Source: Ningiella ruwaisensis
GTDB lineage: Bacteria; Pseudomonadota; Gammaproteobacteria; Enterobacterales; Alteromonadaceae
Reading direction: 5' to 3'
Assembly (NCBI RefSeq): GCF_004798935.1
Contig: NZ_RAHT01000013.1
Coordinates: 1 to 33,152, forward strand
DNA length: 33,152 nt
The notes under the pieces were generated by a model, which ran no database searches, was not told where the DNA came from, and saw nothing but the letters and a program-made list of their open reading frames with translations. Positions 1 through 4,953 of the stretch are shown piece by piece. The position numbers were made by a program, and so were the translations under genes. Position 1 is the stretch's first letter. Every line of letters starts with the position of its first letter.

Positions 1-343
1 CGTGCTTTTTATTGTTCGGTTCGCACTTGCTGACAATGTAATCAACAGCCTTAGTAATTAAATCCGGCAGTTTAATTTCAGCTTTTAACGTTATTTCAGC
101 GCTAGCAATCTTTGAGTCGTCTTCATCGCTATCAATATCCCCAGACACCTCAACTTCATAAAATACAGAATAGGCTGGGTCGTAATAGTTGAAGATATCT
201 ATCGGGCTCTCGCATGAATGAAATCCACCCTCAGCACACTTAACAACATCGCCATCATGCTTATATGTTTTGCCAACCTCATACTGAAATCCTAGGCAAG
301 TTAAATCTTTATTCAAACCTTTGTATGCAATTTTCTTATCCAT
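1..343 (-). CDS. DUF7666-like protein, 3' end outside window
   Basis: The minus-strand frame opens at ATG 343 and stays open to base 1, so only the first ~114 residues are visible. The start MDKKIAYKGLNKDLTCLGFQ, followed by a Y-x-x-G-K-T-Y motif, a Cys and a G-F-H-x-C motif, resembles what I remember of the DUF7666 family, which is common in phages and has no known function. An acidic stretch (DIDSDEDD) follows near residue 75. A good ribosome site (GGAG) lies 8 bases upstream. The start overlaps the stop of the 48-residue gene by 8 bases (ATGGATAA), so translation is probably coupled. It is the last visible gene of a three-gene operon. The family match is from memory, not from a search. Confidence 0.75.
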   Translation of the reverse strand, partial: MDKKIAYKGLNKDLTCLGFQYEVGKTYKHDGDVVKCAEGGFHSCESPIDIFNYYDPAYSVFYEVEVSGDIDSDEDDSKIASAEITLKAEIKLPDLITKAVDYIVSKCEPNNKKH

Positions 344-482
344 TGTTATATCTCCATCCTTGGCGCACTAAGCGCCAGCCGTTGGCGTGTGGCTTAATGT
401 CAAACATGAAACCAAGCTTTTTTAGTCTTGAGCGCTCATTCCAAGCGCCTAAATAATCAAAGTGAATTAATTTAATAATCAT
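336..482 (-). CDS. Small hypothetical protein, 48 aa
   Basis: A 48-residue frame begins MIIKLIHFDYLGAWNERSRL and ends with several Trp and Arg residues (GWRLVRQGWRYNNG). I do not recognise it. The case for a real gene is its packing. Its ATG overlaps the stop of the 121-residue gene upstream (ATGA), and its stop lies inside the start of the DUF7666-like gene. It therefore fills the only gap in a continuous minus-strand operon. The protein is basic and lacks signal peptide, membrane segment or Cys motif. Any role is unknown. Confidence 0.6.
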   Translation of the reverse strand: MIIKLIHFDYLGAWNERSRLKKLGFMFDIKPHANGWRLVRQGWRYNNG

Positions 483-844
483 TCTTTCCACTCCTTCGGG
501 TAGCCGTTTTCAGCCAAAAGGTCATGTGCGTATTGGAATATAAAAATTCCAAACCACTTTGTTCTAATCTTGTTCGCTAGATCATCATCACCGCGTAGGT
601 GATAGAAATTCAGCTTGTTGGCTATATCAGGCATGCCGATGGCTGAATTGCCGCCTAATGAGTCGTCAGTGAACGCTTCAACAACGTCATGATATGAAAT
701 GCCGTGTATTTTTAATCCGCGCTCTAAATCGTTTACAGCTTTGCAAACGTGTGTGTCGTTAAAGTTAAACTCTTGAACCTCTTGCGGCTGGCGGTTTTCG
801 TAAACCGTTTGAGCTGCACTAAAGCCTTTAATTATCTCGGTCAT
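479..844 (-). CDS. Hypothetical protein, 121 aa, first gene of left operon
   Basis: This 121-residue soluble protein starts MTEIIKGFSAAQTVYENRQP and ends in KEWKE. I recognise no family. It has no signal peptide or membrane segment, and it is mildly acidic with several aromatic residues in its second half (KWFGIFIFQYAHDL near residues 95-108). It is the first gene after a promoter carrying a phage-repressor operator (877-893). It should therefore be silent in a stable lysogen and expressed on induction, unlike the repressor and lipoprotein genes on the same strand. The downstream gene overlaps its stop codon. Such positions often hold accessory or anti-host genes, but nothing here proves that. 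Confidence 0.75.
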   Translation of the reverse strand: MTEIIKGFSAAQTVYENRQPQEVQEFNFNDTHVCKAVNDLERGLKIHGISYHDVVEAFTDDSLGGNSAIGMPDIANKLNFYHLRGDDDLANKIRTKWFGIFIFQYAHDLLAENGYPKEWKE

Positions 845-874
845 TGTCTTTGCCTGTTTGTTGACTTGGTATTT

Positions 875-902
875 ATTTTACTATTGTAGTAAACATAGTC
901 AA
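875..902 (-). promoter_or_regulatory. Promoter of left minus-strand operon
   Basis: Read on the minus strand there is a -35 box TTGACT (902-897), a 16-base spacer and a -10 box TAAAAT (880-875), placed 31 bases upstream of the ATG at 844. The spacer and the start of the -10 box are filled by a perfect 17-bp operator. This matches the rightward early promoter at 2395-2422 in spacer length, -10 box and operator position. Confidence 0.65.
877..893. promoter_or_regulatory. Phage repressor operator, distal copy
   Basis: Perfect inverted repeat TTTACTA-TTG-TAGTAAA, with 7-bp arms and a 3-bp spacer. The same arms occur at 2404-2420 between the repressor and the early operon. It sits between the -35 and -10 of the left operon, so bound repressor would block RNA polymerase. 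A weaker site (TTTACTA-ATT-AAATAAA, 908-924) lies 31 bp away centre to centre, and a third half-site TTTACTA is at 931-937. Confidence 0.7.
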
Positions 903-954
903 GTAATTTTACTAATTAAATAAATTTTAATTTACTATTATTTTTGCCAGGCAT

Positions 955-977
955 TAAAAAACCCGCCGAAGCGGGCT
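955..977 (-). terminator. Intrinsic terminator after lipoprotein gene
   Basis: On the minus strand this reads GCCCGC-TTCG-GCGGG followed by TTTTTT. It is a strong short GC stem with a TTCG tetraloop and a U-run, 21 bases after the stop of the lipoprotein gene. It should end the repressor-lipoprotein transcript and keep it out of the left operon, which starts just beyond. Confidence 0.85.
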
Positions 978-997
978 TAGATTTATCAAAGATATAT

Positions 998-1573
998 TTA
1001 TCTGTGCTTGTTAATTGTCATTAGATAATTAGGTAAATCGTACTTTGCATACTTTGTCATGCCAAGTTCAGAGATATGAAAAACATAATCACTATAGCCA
1101 TCACTTGTATTGACGCGCAATCTAACATCATCAGACCTTAGCATCTGTTCGAAAGTCTCAATATCAATAAATGCACCGGCGCTTGAGTCGGTATAAATAG
1201 TGTTGCTCACACTGTTATAACCAGAATCACCAAGAATTGTGCGGCCAAATTCGACTCTCTCTTTAATATTGCCATCTATGTTGATGAGAAGAGATTCAAA
1301 GTTTGTATATCCCCCAGCGTCAACGGTAGAGTCGTAAGTTAAGTTAACACGTATTCTCTCAGGGTGAGCTTCATACCACGTAAAGCCAAATTTATGTATT
1401 GGCATATCCCACACAGACTCACCAGCAGCTACCCAGCATTTAGTAAAATCAACGCGAACTTGATTGGTAAACGTGTCGATCTCTTCTTTGATTTGACACA
1501 TGTTAGTAAACATATTTCCGGTCGACTGGCAACCGCTTATAGCTATTGCTGCAATCAATAATATTTTTTTCAT
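998..1573 (-). CDS. Lipoprotein expressed with the repressor
   Basis: The start MKKILLIAAIAISGCQST is a short lipoprotein signal peptide: Lys-Lys, a hydrophobic core and a lipobox-like ISGC, with Cys at residue 15. Gln follows the Cys, so outer-membrane sorting is likely by the +2 rule. The frame could be extended 16 codons upstream into the repressor gene. I chose ATG 1573 because it has a ribosome site (AAGGAA) and a proper signal peptide. The mature part (~177 residues) has no family I recognise. It lies 13 bases after the repressor stop and before a terminator, so it is probably expressed in the lysogen. That position suggests lysogenic conversion or superinfection exclusion, which is inference. 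Confidence 0.8.
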   Translation of the reverse strand: MKKILLIAAIAISGCQSTGNMFTNMCQIKEEIDTFTNQVRVDFTKCWVAAGESVWDMPIHKFGFTWYEAHPERIRVNLTYDSTVDAGGYTNFESLLINIDGNIKERVEFGRTILGDSGYNSVSNTIYTDSSAGAFIDIETFEQMLRSDDVRLRVNTSDGYSDYVFHISELGMTKYAKYDLPNYLMTINKHR

Positions 1574-1586
1574 TATTATTTTCCTT

Positions 1587-2318
1587 TTACCAATCCGAAA
1601 TCGAGTGAAATACCCGTCCAATAACTTTTACAAGCTCTCGCTCTTTTGCGCTTAGGTTTTCATCGGGATATTCTTCACTGTTAAAGCTATTTATGCGAAG
1701 GCCACCACCGGGCAACAAATATAATCGCTTAATTCTCAGCAAACCATCGTGATTTATAGCGTATGTGTCACCATCAACTATTTTTGTGTTGCCTCTATCT
1801 ATCGCCACAACATCACCGCTGTTAAGTCTTGGCTCCATGCTATTACCAGAAACCTTTACACATGCTGCATTTTCAATAGCTACGCCCTTGCGCCTTAAAA
1901 ATCCTTTATTGAATCTAAGTGTTGGGCCTTTTACTTCGGTCATAGCGTCAAAGCCAGAACCTGCTGCTAATTCTACTTCCATATAATACGGTACCTCTAC
2001 TTCGTTATCAGATAACGGTGTTGAACTATCCCATACGTTCACAACGCCTATTTGCGAGTGGGCGCTTAGTGAATGGGCATGTAAATCATAGAAATTGCCG
2101 CTATGATCTTTATCTAACCAGTATTTTGGCTTATCAAAAGCCGCTTCAATCCTCCTTGCTACTTTTGGTCCAATATTTCTTTTACTTGATTTATTCTTTA
2201 TTTGACTAATTTCTGCTGGTTGTAAATCTACTTTCTCACTAAAAAGCGTTTGATCTCCGTTTGTTTCAGTCTTAATCAAGTAAAGCATGTTCTGCAATCT
2301 AATATCTTTAACGTCCAT
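1587..2318 (-). CDS. CI-like repressor, HTH plus S24 self-cleavage domain
   Basis: This 243-residue protein has a helix-turn-helix N-terminus (residues ~1-68, including LFSEKVDLQPAEISQIKN) and a LexA/CI-type peptidase S24 C-terminus. The expected self-cleavage Ala-Gly is at 119-120 (ELAAGSG). The catalytic Ser is 160 in VSGNSMEP and the Lys is 197 in LLRIKR. It should bind the TTTACTA-N3-TAGTAAA operators, keep the early genes off, and be cleaved on RecA activation after DNA damage. It is transcribed leftward, divergent from the early operon, and is followed by the lipoprotein gene. All residues needed for self-cleavage appear present. Function is well supported by family knowledge; which operators it binds is inferred from position. 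Confidence 0.93.
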   Translation of the reverse strand: MDVKDIRLQNMLYLIKTETNGDQTLFSEKVDLQPAEISQIKNKSSKRNIGPKVARRIEAAFDKPKYWLDKDHSGNFYDLHAHSLSAHSQIGVVNVWDSSTPLSDNEVEVPYYMEVELAAGSGFDAMTEVKGPTLRFNKGFLRRKGVAIENAACVKVSGNSMEPRLNSGDVVAIDRGNTKIVDGDTYAINHDGLLRIKRLYLLPGGGLRINSFNSEEYPDENLSAKERELVKVIGRVFHSISDW

Positions 2319-2371
2319 AATTTATCCCTCGATGTTTTCCATACATCTTAAACATTGCAAATTACTATTAA

Positions 2372-2388
2372 ATAACTAAAATAGTAAA
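2372..2388. promoter_or_regulatory. Repressor operator, left site
   Basis: ATAACTA-AAA-TAGTAAA. The right arm is perfect and the left arm matches 5 of 7 bases of the consensus arm. The centre is base 2380, exactly 32 bp from the centre of the perfect site at 2404-2420. It lies on the repressor side of the divergent region, so it is a candidate for control of the repressor's own promoter. Confidence 0.55.
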
Positions 2389-2394
2389 TTACTA

Positions 2395-2422
2395 TTGCTA
2401 AAATTTACTAACATAGTAAAAT
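2395..2422 (+). promoter_or_regulatory. Rightward early promoter (pR-like)
   Basis: -35 TTGCTA (2395-2400), 16-base spacer, -10 TAAAAT (2417-2422), leading to the first early gene at 2455. The perfect operator at 2404-2420 lies between the two boxes. The arrangement matches the left operon promoter at 875-902 almost base for base. Confidence 0.65.
2404..2420. promoter_or_regulatory. Repressor operator, central perfect site
   Basis: Perfect inverted repeat TTTACTA-ACA-TAGTAAA, centre 2412. It has the same arms and spacing as the distal copy at 877-893. It overlaps the -10 of the rightward promoter, as expected for a repression site. Confidence 0.75.
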
Positions 2423-2435
2423 AATGTCAAGATAA

Positions 2436-2452
2436 TTTACTAAAAGGTTCAG
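2436..2452. promoter_or_regulatory. Possible third operator, one arm only
   Basis: A single perfect arm TTTACTA (2436-2442). If it is one half of a 17-bp site, the centre is 2444, again 32 bp from the previous centre. The right arm does not match. It overlaps the ribosome site (AAGG) of the first early gene, so binding here would also hinder expression. Confidence 0.3.
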
Positions 2453-2454
2453 AA

Positions 2455-2631
2455 ATGACGTTTAAAGAGTTTCTAGAAAAAAGCCAATACTCTGAGGTTT
2501 ATGCGAGCCATTGCCTTTTGTACAAGCCAAAATCAAGAGTTGCAAAAATAGCTGAAGCGCTTGGGTACAAACCGACTGAGGCAGATAAAAAAATGATGAT
2601 TCAGATACGAGCGTCAAAGAAAGCAGCTTGA
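2455..2631 (+). CDS. Small protein in the Cro position, 58 aa
   Basis: This is the first gene of the early operon, directly after the operators: MTFKEFLEKSQYSEVYASHC and on to SKKAA. It has a ribosome site AAGG 7 bases upstream. It is basic at the C-terminus, and residues ~28-40 (SRVAKIAEALGYK) could form part of a short helix-turn-helix. I cannot place it in a Cro or CII family with confidence. Position alone suggests the early repressor or lysis-lysogeny switch protein. The product may act as a Cro analogue, but it could equally be an unrelated early protein. Confidence 0.65.
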   Translation: MTFKEFLEKSQYSEVYASHCLLYKPKSRVAKIAEALGYKPTEADKKMMIQIRASKKAA

Positions 2632-2643
2632 GACGTCTGGCAC

Positions 2644-2689
2644 ATGCGAGGCCCTTGTGTATCTAGTTATATCTCGCATGGAACACAAG
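2644..2689 (+). promoter_or_regulatory. Interleaved stems over a ribosome site (possible RNA switch)
   Basis: Two exact 7-bp complementary pairs are interleaved: ATGCGAG (2644-2650) with CTCGCAT (2673-2679), and CTTGTGT (2654-2660) with ACACAAG (2683-2689). The order A-B-A'-B' can form either two competing hairpins or an H-type pseudoknot. Stem A contains most of the GAGG ribosome site (2648-2651) and stem B contains the GTG start (2657-2659) of the 49-residue gene. Folding would therefore hide its translation start. The complementarity is seen directly; regulation is inferred. Confidence 0.45.
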
Positions 2690-2806
2690 ACAAGCCGAAT
2701 GTGCAAGCCAAAGCGTGAATTGCTTTCATGGTTGGTGGCCCGCCAATGGCGAAAGAGGGCACTTATCGAGATTGGCTTTATGAACTCCCTGTATATGGGT
2801 CGGTAA
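2657..2806 (+). CDS. Small basic protein, 49 aa, GTG start
   Basis: The frame reads MYLVISRMEHKTSRMCKPKR and continues with Trp- and Arg-rich helix-like sequence (LLSWLVARQWRKRALIEIGF). GTG 2657 has GAGG at 2648-2651 with a 5-base gap. An internal ATG at 2678 would give 42 residues but has no ribosome site. The in-frame sequence upstream of the GTG also reads like protein (LETSGTCEAL) but has no start codon before a stop at 2597, so a lost upstream start is possible. Composition and hydrophobic pattern look coding. I do not recognise the family. It lies 25 bases after the preceding stop, in the early operon. Confidence 0.55.
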   Translation: MYLVISRMEHKTSRMCKPKRELLSWLVARQWRKRALIEIGFMNSLYMGR

Positions 2807-2851
2807 AGACGTAGAGAGACGAGTCAATCATCGATGGGTTTTACGGATACA

Positions 2852-2874
2852 GGGTATTTAGCTCAGTTGGTAGA
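2852..2874 (+). other. tRNA 5'-half-like fragment
   Basis: The 23 bases begin GGGTATTTAGCTCAGTTGG and continue TAGA. They match the 5' acceptor strand and D-arm of bacterial elongator tRNAs, including a perfect internal A-box-like TAGCTCAGTTGG. The match is closest to tRNA-Lys-type starts. After TAGA the similarity stops: no D-stem closure, anticodon arm or T-arm follows. It is either a truncated tRNA piece or a chance/mimic sequence in the leader of the next gene. Confidence 0.4.
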
Positions 2875-2878
2875 AATA

Positions 2879-3064
2879 ATGAAAACAATAAGAAGTTTAA
2901 ATTTTAAAGATAGGTTTTTTTGGAAAGGTCAAAAATACATGCAGGTATTAAGACCTAAAAAACCAGAAAGTAATAAGTTCTATGTTGTTTGCGCTCCACT
3001 ACCGCAAGGTGAATGGCTAGATATGCCCGCTGGAAGAAAAGTAAAACCAATAATTAGAATTTAA
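2879..3064 (+). CDS. Small basic hypothetical protein, 61 aa
   Basis: From ATG 2879 this reads MKTIRSLNFKDRFFWKGQKY and ends in KVKPIIRI. It is strongly basic with aromatic residues, a small soluble protein of unknown family. An in-frame ATG at 2834 would add 15 residues, but those codons lie across the tRNA-like fragment and have no better ribosome site. I prefer 2879, though GGTAG upstream is also weak. It sits in the early operon between two other small genes. Function is unknown. Confidence 0.55.
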   Translation: MKTIRSLNFKDRFFWKGQKYMQVLRPKKPESNKFYVVCAPLPQGEWLDMPAGRKVKPIIRI

Positions 3065-3125
3065 AGCCGACCTTGTGCGTTATAGGCTATTTAAGGTTAA
3101 ACGCTCATTAATTTAAAGGTGGTTT

Positions 3126-3272
3126 ATGAAGTGTGATCGTTGCGGAGTAGATGAAAGCGAAGATGAAACGGTTAAACGGACTTACTGCCCATACGCTAAA
3201 GAGATTCATGACGAAGTTGTTGAGTGCACTCTTTGCCAAGAATGCTTTCACCAAAGATGGATGGATACATAA
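3126..3272 (+). CDS. Small zinc-finger-like protein, 48 aa
   Basis: The protein starts MKCDRCGVDESEDETVKRTY and has two Cys pairs, C-x2-C at residues 3-6 and C-x2-C at 37-40 (plus Cys 34 and Cys 21), ending HQRWMDT. This pattern suggests a single zinc-binding knuckle or ribbon. It has a good ribosome site (AAAGGTGG). Phage early operons often carry such small zinc proteins, acting as nucleic-acid or protein binders. No specific role can be assigned. It precedes a hairpin and then the methyltransferase gene. Confidence 0.7.
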   Translation: MKCDRCGVDESEDETVKRTYCPYAKEIHDEVVECTLCQECFHQRWMDT

Positions 3273-3280
3273 ACAATAAA

Positions 3281-3311
3281 AGCCCGCATAAGTGCGCGAA
3301 CACTGCGGGCT
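3281..3311. promoter_or_regulatory. Hairpin ahead of the methyltransferase gene
   Basis: AGCCCGC (3281-3287) pairs with GCGGGCT (3305-3311), and inside it AGTG (3291-3294) pairs with CACT (3301-3304) around CGCGAA. There is no U-run on the plus strand. On the minus strand the stem is followed by TTTTATT, so it could end antisense transcription. On the plus strand it lies 4 bases before the AGAGG ribosome site of the next gene, so it may act as an mRNA stabiliser or translation modulator. Confidence 0.55.
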
Positions 3312-3326
3312 AATAAGAGGTATAAA

Positions 3327-4451
3327 ATGATACTAAGAATAAAACCAGAATTTAAAGATTTAATTCCACCGCTAAGCGATTCGGAGCGAGAACAGCTTGA
3401 ACAAAATATCCTCTCAGATGGCATTATAAGAGAACCTATAGTTATTTGGCAAGGTTTCATCCTAGATGGGCACAACCGATACGATATTGCACATAAAAAT
3501 GAACTAAGGTTTGAAGTTCATCCGATGGACTTTGAGGACGAAAATGAAGCCAAACTATGGATGATAAACAACCAGTTTGGACGAAGAAACCTCCCTCCAT
3601 TCGTCAGGGCAGAACTGGCGCTTAAAGCTAAGCCGCTTATTGCTGAGAGGGCGAAGGAGAACTTAGTTGAAGCTGGTAAAAATAATGGAAAGGGTTTGCA
3701 GAATTCTGCAAAGGCTATAGATAAAGTAGACACTCGCGCGGAACTCTCTAAGCGCGCCGAAGTCTCCCACGATACCATTTCCAAAGCCGAAAAAATACTC
3801 GAAAAGGCCGATGAAGATACTAAGGCTAAGTTGCGTAGTGGTGAGATATCAATAAATGCCGCTTACAAAGAAATTAGAAAAGCCGACCTTCGCAAAAACC
3901 GAATAGAAAAAATTACAGAAATAAGTAAAGGGAACAGCATTCTACCATCAGATAAGAAGTATCCCCTTATCTACGCTGATCCACCTTGGCGCTATGAGAC
4001 AGCAACAGAAAATAGAAAAATAGAGAATCAATACCCAACCATGTCAATTGATGAAATTTGCGAACTTGACGTTCCGGCGGCTGATAATTGCATTCTGTTT
4101 ATGTGGGTAACAACAGCAATGATGGAAAAATGCTTTGATGTACTTAAAAGCTGGGGGTTTAAGTACAGAGCTAGCGCTGTTTGGGATAAGCAGAAAATGG
4201 GAATGGGCTACTTCTTTAGAGTTCAACACGAATTCTTAATTGTAGCAACTAAAGGCGATATTCCAACGCCAGAGCCTCAAAACAGGTTTAGATCAATATT
4301 CTCAACTCCATCAACCAAGCATAGCGCCAAGCCAGAGCAGGTCATTGAAGCTATAGAGAAGATGTACCCAGAACTTGAAAAGCTTGAGATGTTTTGCAGA
4401 AGCCCAAGAGAGGGCTGGAATGTATGGGGTAATCAAAGTGATGCAGCGTAA
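3327..4451 (+). CDS. ParB-domain/MT-A70 DNA adenine methyltransferase fusion
   Basis: 374 residues. The N-terminus (~12-90) is a ParB/Srx-like domain with the motif DGHNR at 47-51 preceded by REPIVI. A helical, charged linker with a possible helix-turn-helix follows (~95-190). The C-terminus (~205-370) is an MT-A70 type N6-adenine methyltransferase: the catalytic DPPW at 218-221, FMW near 258-260, and the KHSAKPE segment at 331-337. It would transfer a methyl group from S-adenosylmethionine to adenine in DNA. Phages use such enzymes to protect their DNA from host restriction or to alter regulation. Start ATG 3327 follows AAGAGG. The next gene overlaps its 3' end. Confidence 0.88.
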   Translation: MILRIKPEFKDLIPPLSDSEREQLEQNILSDGIIREPIVIWQGFILDGHNRYDIAHKNELRFEVHPMDFEDENEAKLWMINNQFGRRNLPPFVRAELALKAKPLIAERAKENLVEAGKNNGKGLQNSAKAIDKVDTRAELSKRAEVSHDTISKAEKILEKADEDTKAKLRSGEISINAAYKEIRKADLRKNRIEKITEISKGNSILPSDKKYPLIYADPPWRYETATENRKIENQYPTMSIDEICELDVPAADNCILFMWVTTAMMEKCFDVLKSWGFKYRASAVWDKQKMGMGYFFRVQHEFLIVATKGDIPTPEPQNRFRSIFSTPSTKHSAKPEQVIEAIEKMYPELEKLEMFCRSPREGWNVWGNQSDAA

Positions 4452-4953
4452 TTTTAAAGATGATTTAAAAGCATCCCATGAAGATGCGAGCCTTGCAATA
4501 TGGGAGCGGGCATATCGCAAGCTTTTCGTTAATTATTCCAGCATGGCTGACAACTTAACGGATGGTTTAGGCCAAAGGTGCGGTGTTGACAGGGTTATAA
4601 TTTTAACTAATAGCAAGACTGTAAAAGTCGATGAAAAACTAATTGATGGAGATTACGAAAAGTTTTTTATTGAGTTCAAAAGTAGCGTTGAACACAACAC
4701 GCCTGGGTGGGTAGAAAAAGAGCTTCTTTGCGATTACATACTTTATGTTTTCAAGAAGTCGGGGAAGTGTTTTTTGTTGCCAGTCCCTCAACTACAGAGA
4801 GCCTACGTTAAAAATAAAAACAAATGGCATAAGCAATATGTAACCTTTATGCAACCCAACAAAGGTTATACAACAGCAGGTTTGCTTGTACCTATAAAAG
4901 TTGTTATGCAAGAAATTGCGTATTCGCATTGCGCAAAAGTAGAGGTTGAATGA
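4441..4953 (+). CDS. Small nuclease-like phage protein (PD-(D/E)XK-like pattern)
   Basis: 170 residues from ATG 4441, which overlaps the methyltransferase stop by 11 bases. GTG 4438 is an alternative start, and an even longer frame from 4375 would overlap far into the upstream gene. Residues ~45-80 show D-x-V-I-I, then K-V-D-E-K and I-E-F-K-S, a spacing that recalls the PD-(D/E)XK nuclease core. Later come PGWVEKELLCDYILY and LLPVPQLQRAY. I have seen proteins of this general look in phage replication regions, usually unannotated. A nuclease role is inference. It partners the methyltransferase upstream and the initiator downstream, whose start overlaps its stop (ATGA). Confidence 0.7.
   Translation: MQRNFKDDLKASHEDASLAIWERAYRKLFVNYSSMADNLTDGLGQRCGVDRVIILTNSKTVKVDEKLIDGDYEKFFIEFKSSVEHNTPGWVEKELLCDYILYVFKKSGKCFLLPVPQLQRAYVKNKNKWHKQYVTFMQPNKGYTTAGLLVPIKVVMQEIAYSHCAKVEVE

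Noticed and set aside
998-1621. Longer 207-residue start for the lipoprotein
   Set aside because: It would overlap the repressor gene and bury the signal peptide 16 residues in; ATG 1573 has a ribosome site.
3327-4451. ParB-like domain as a plasmid-type partition protein
   Set aside because: It is fused to a methyltransferase, there is no ParA and no parS-like repeats nearby; such fusions are phage methyltransferases.
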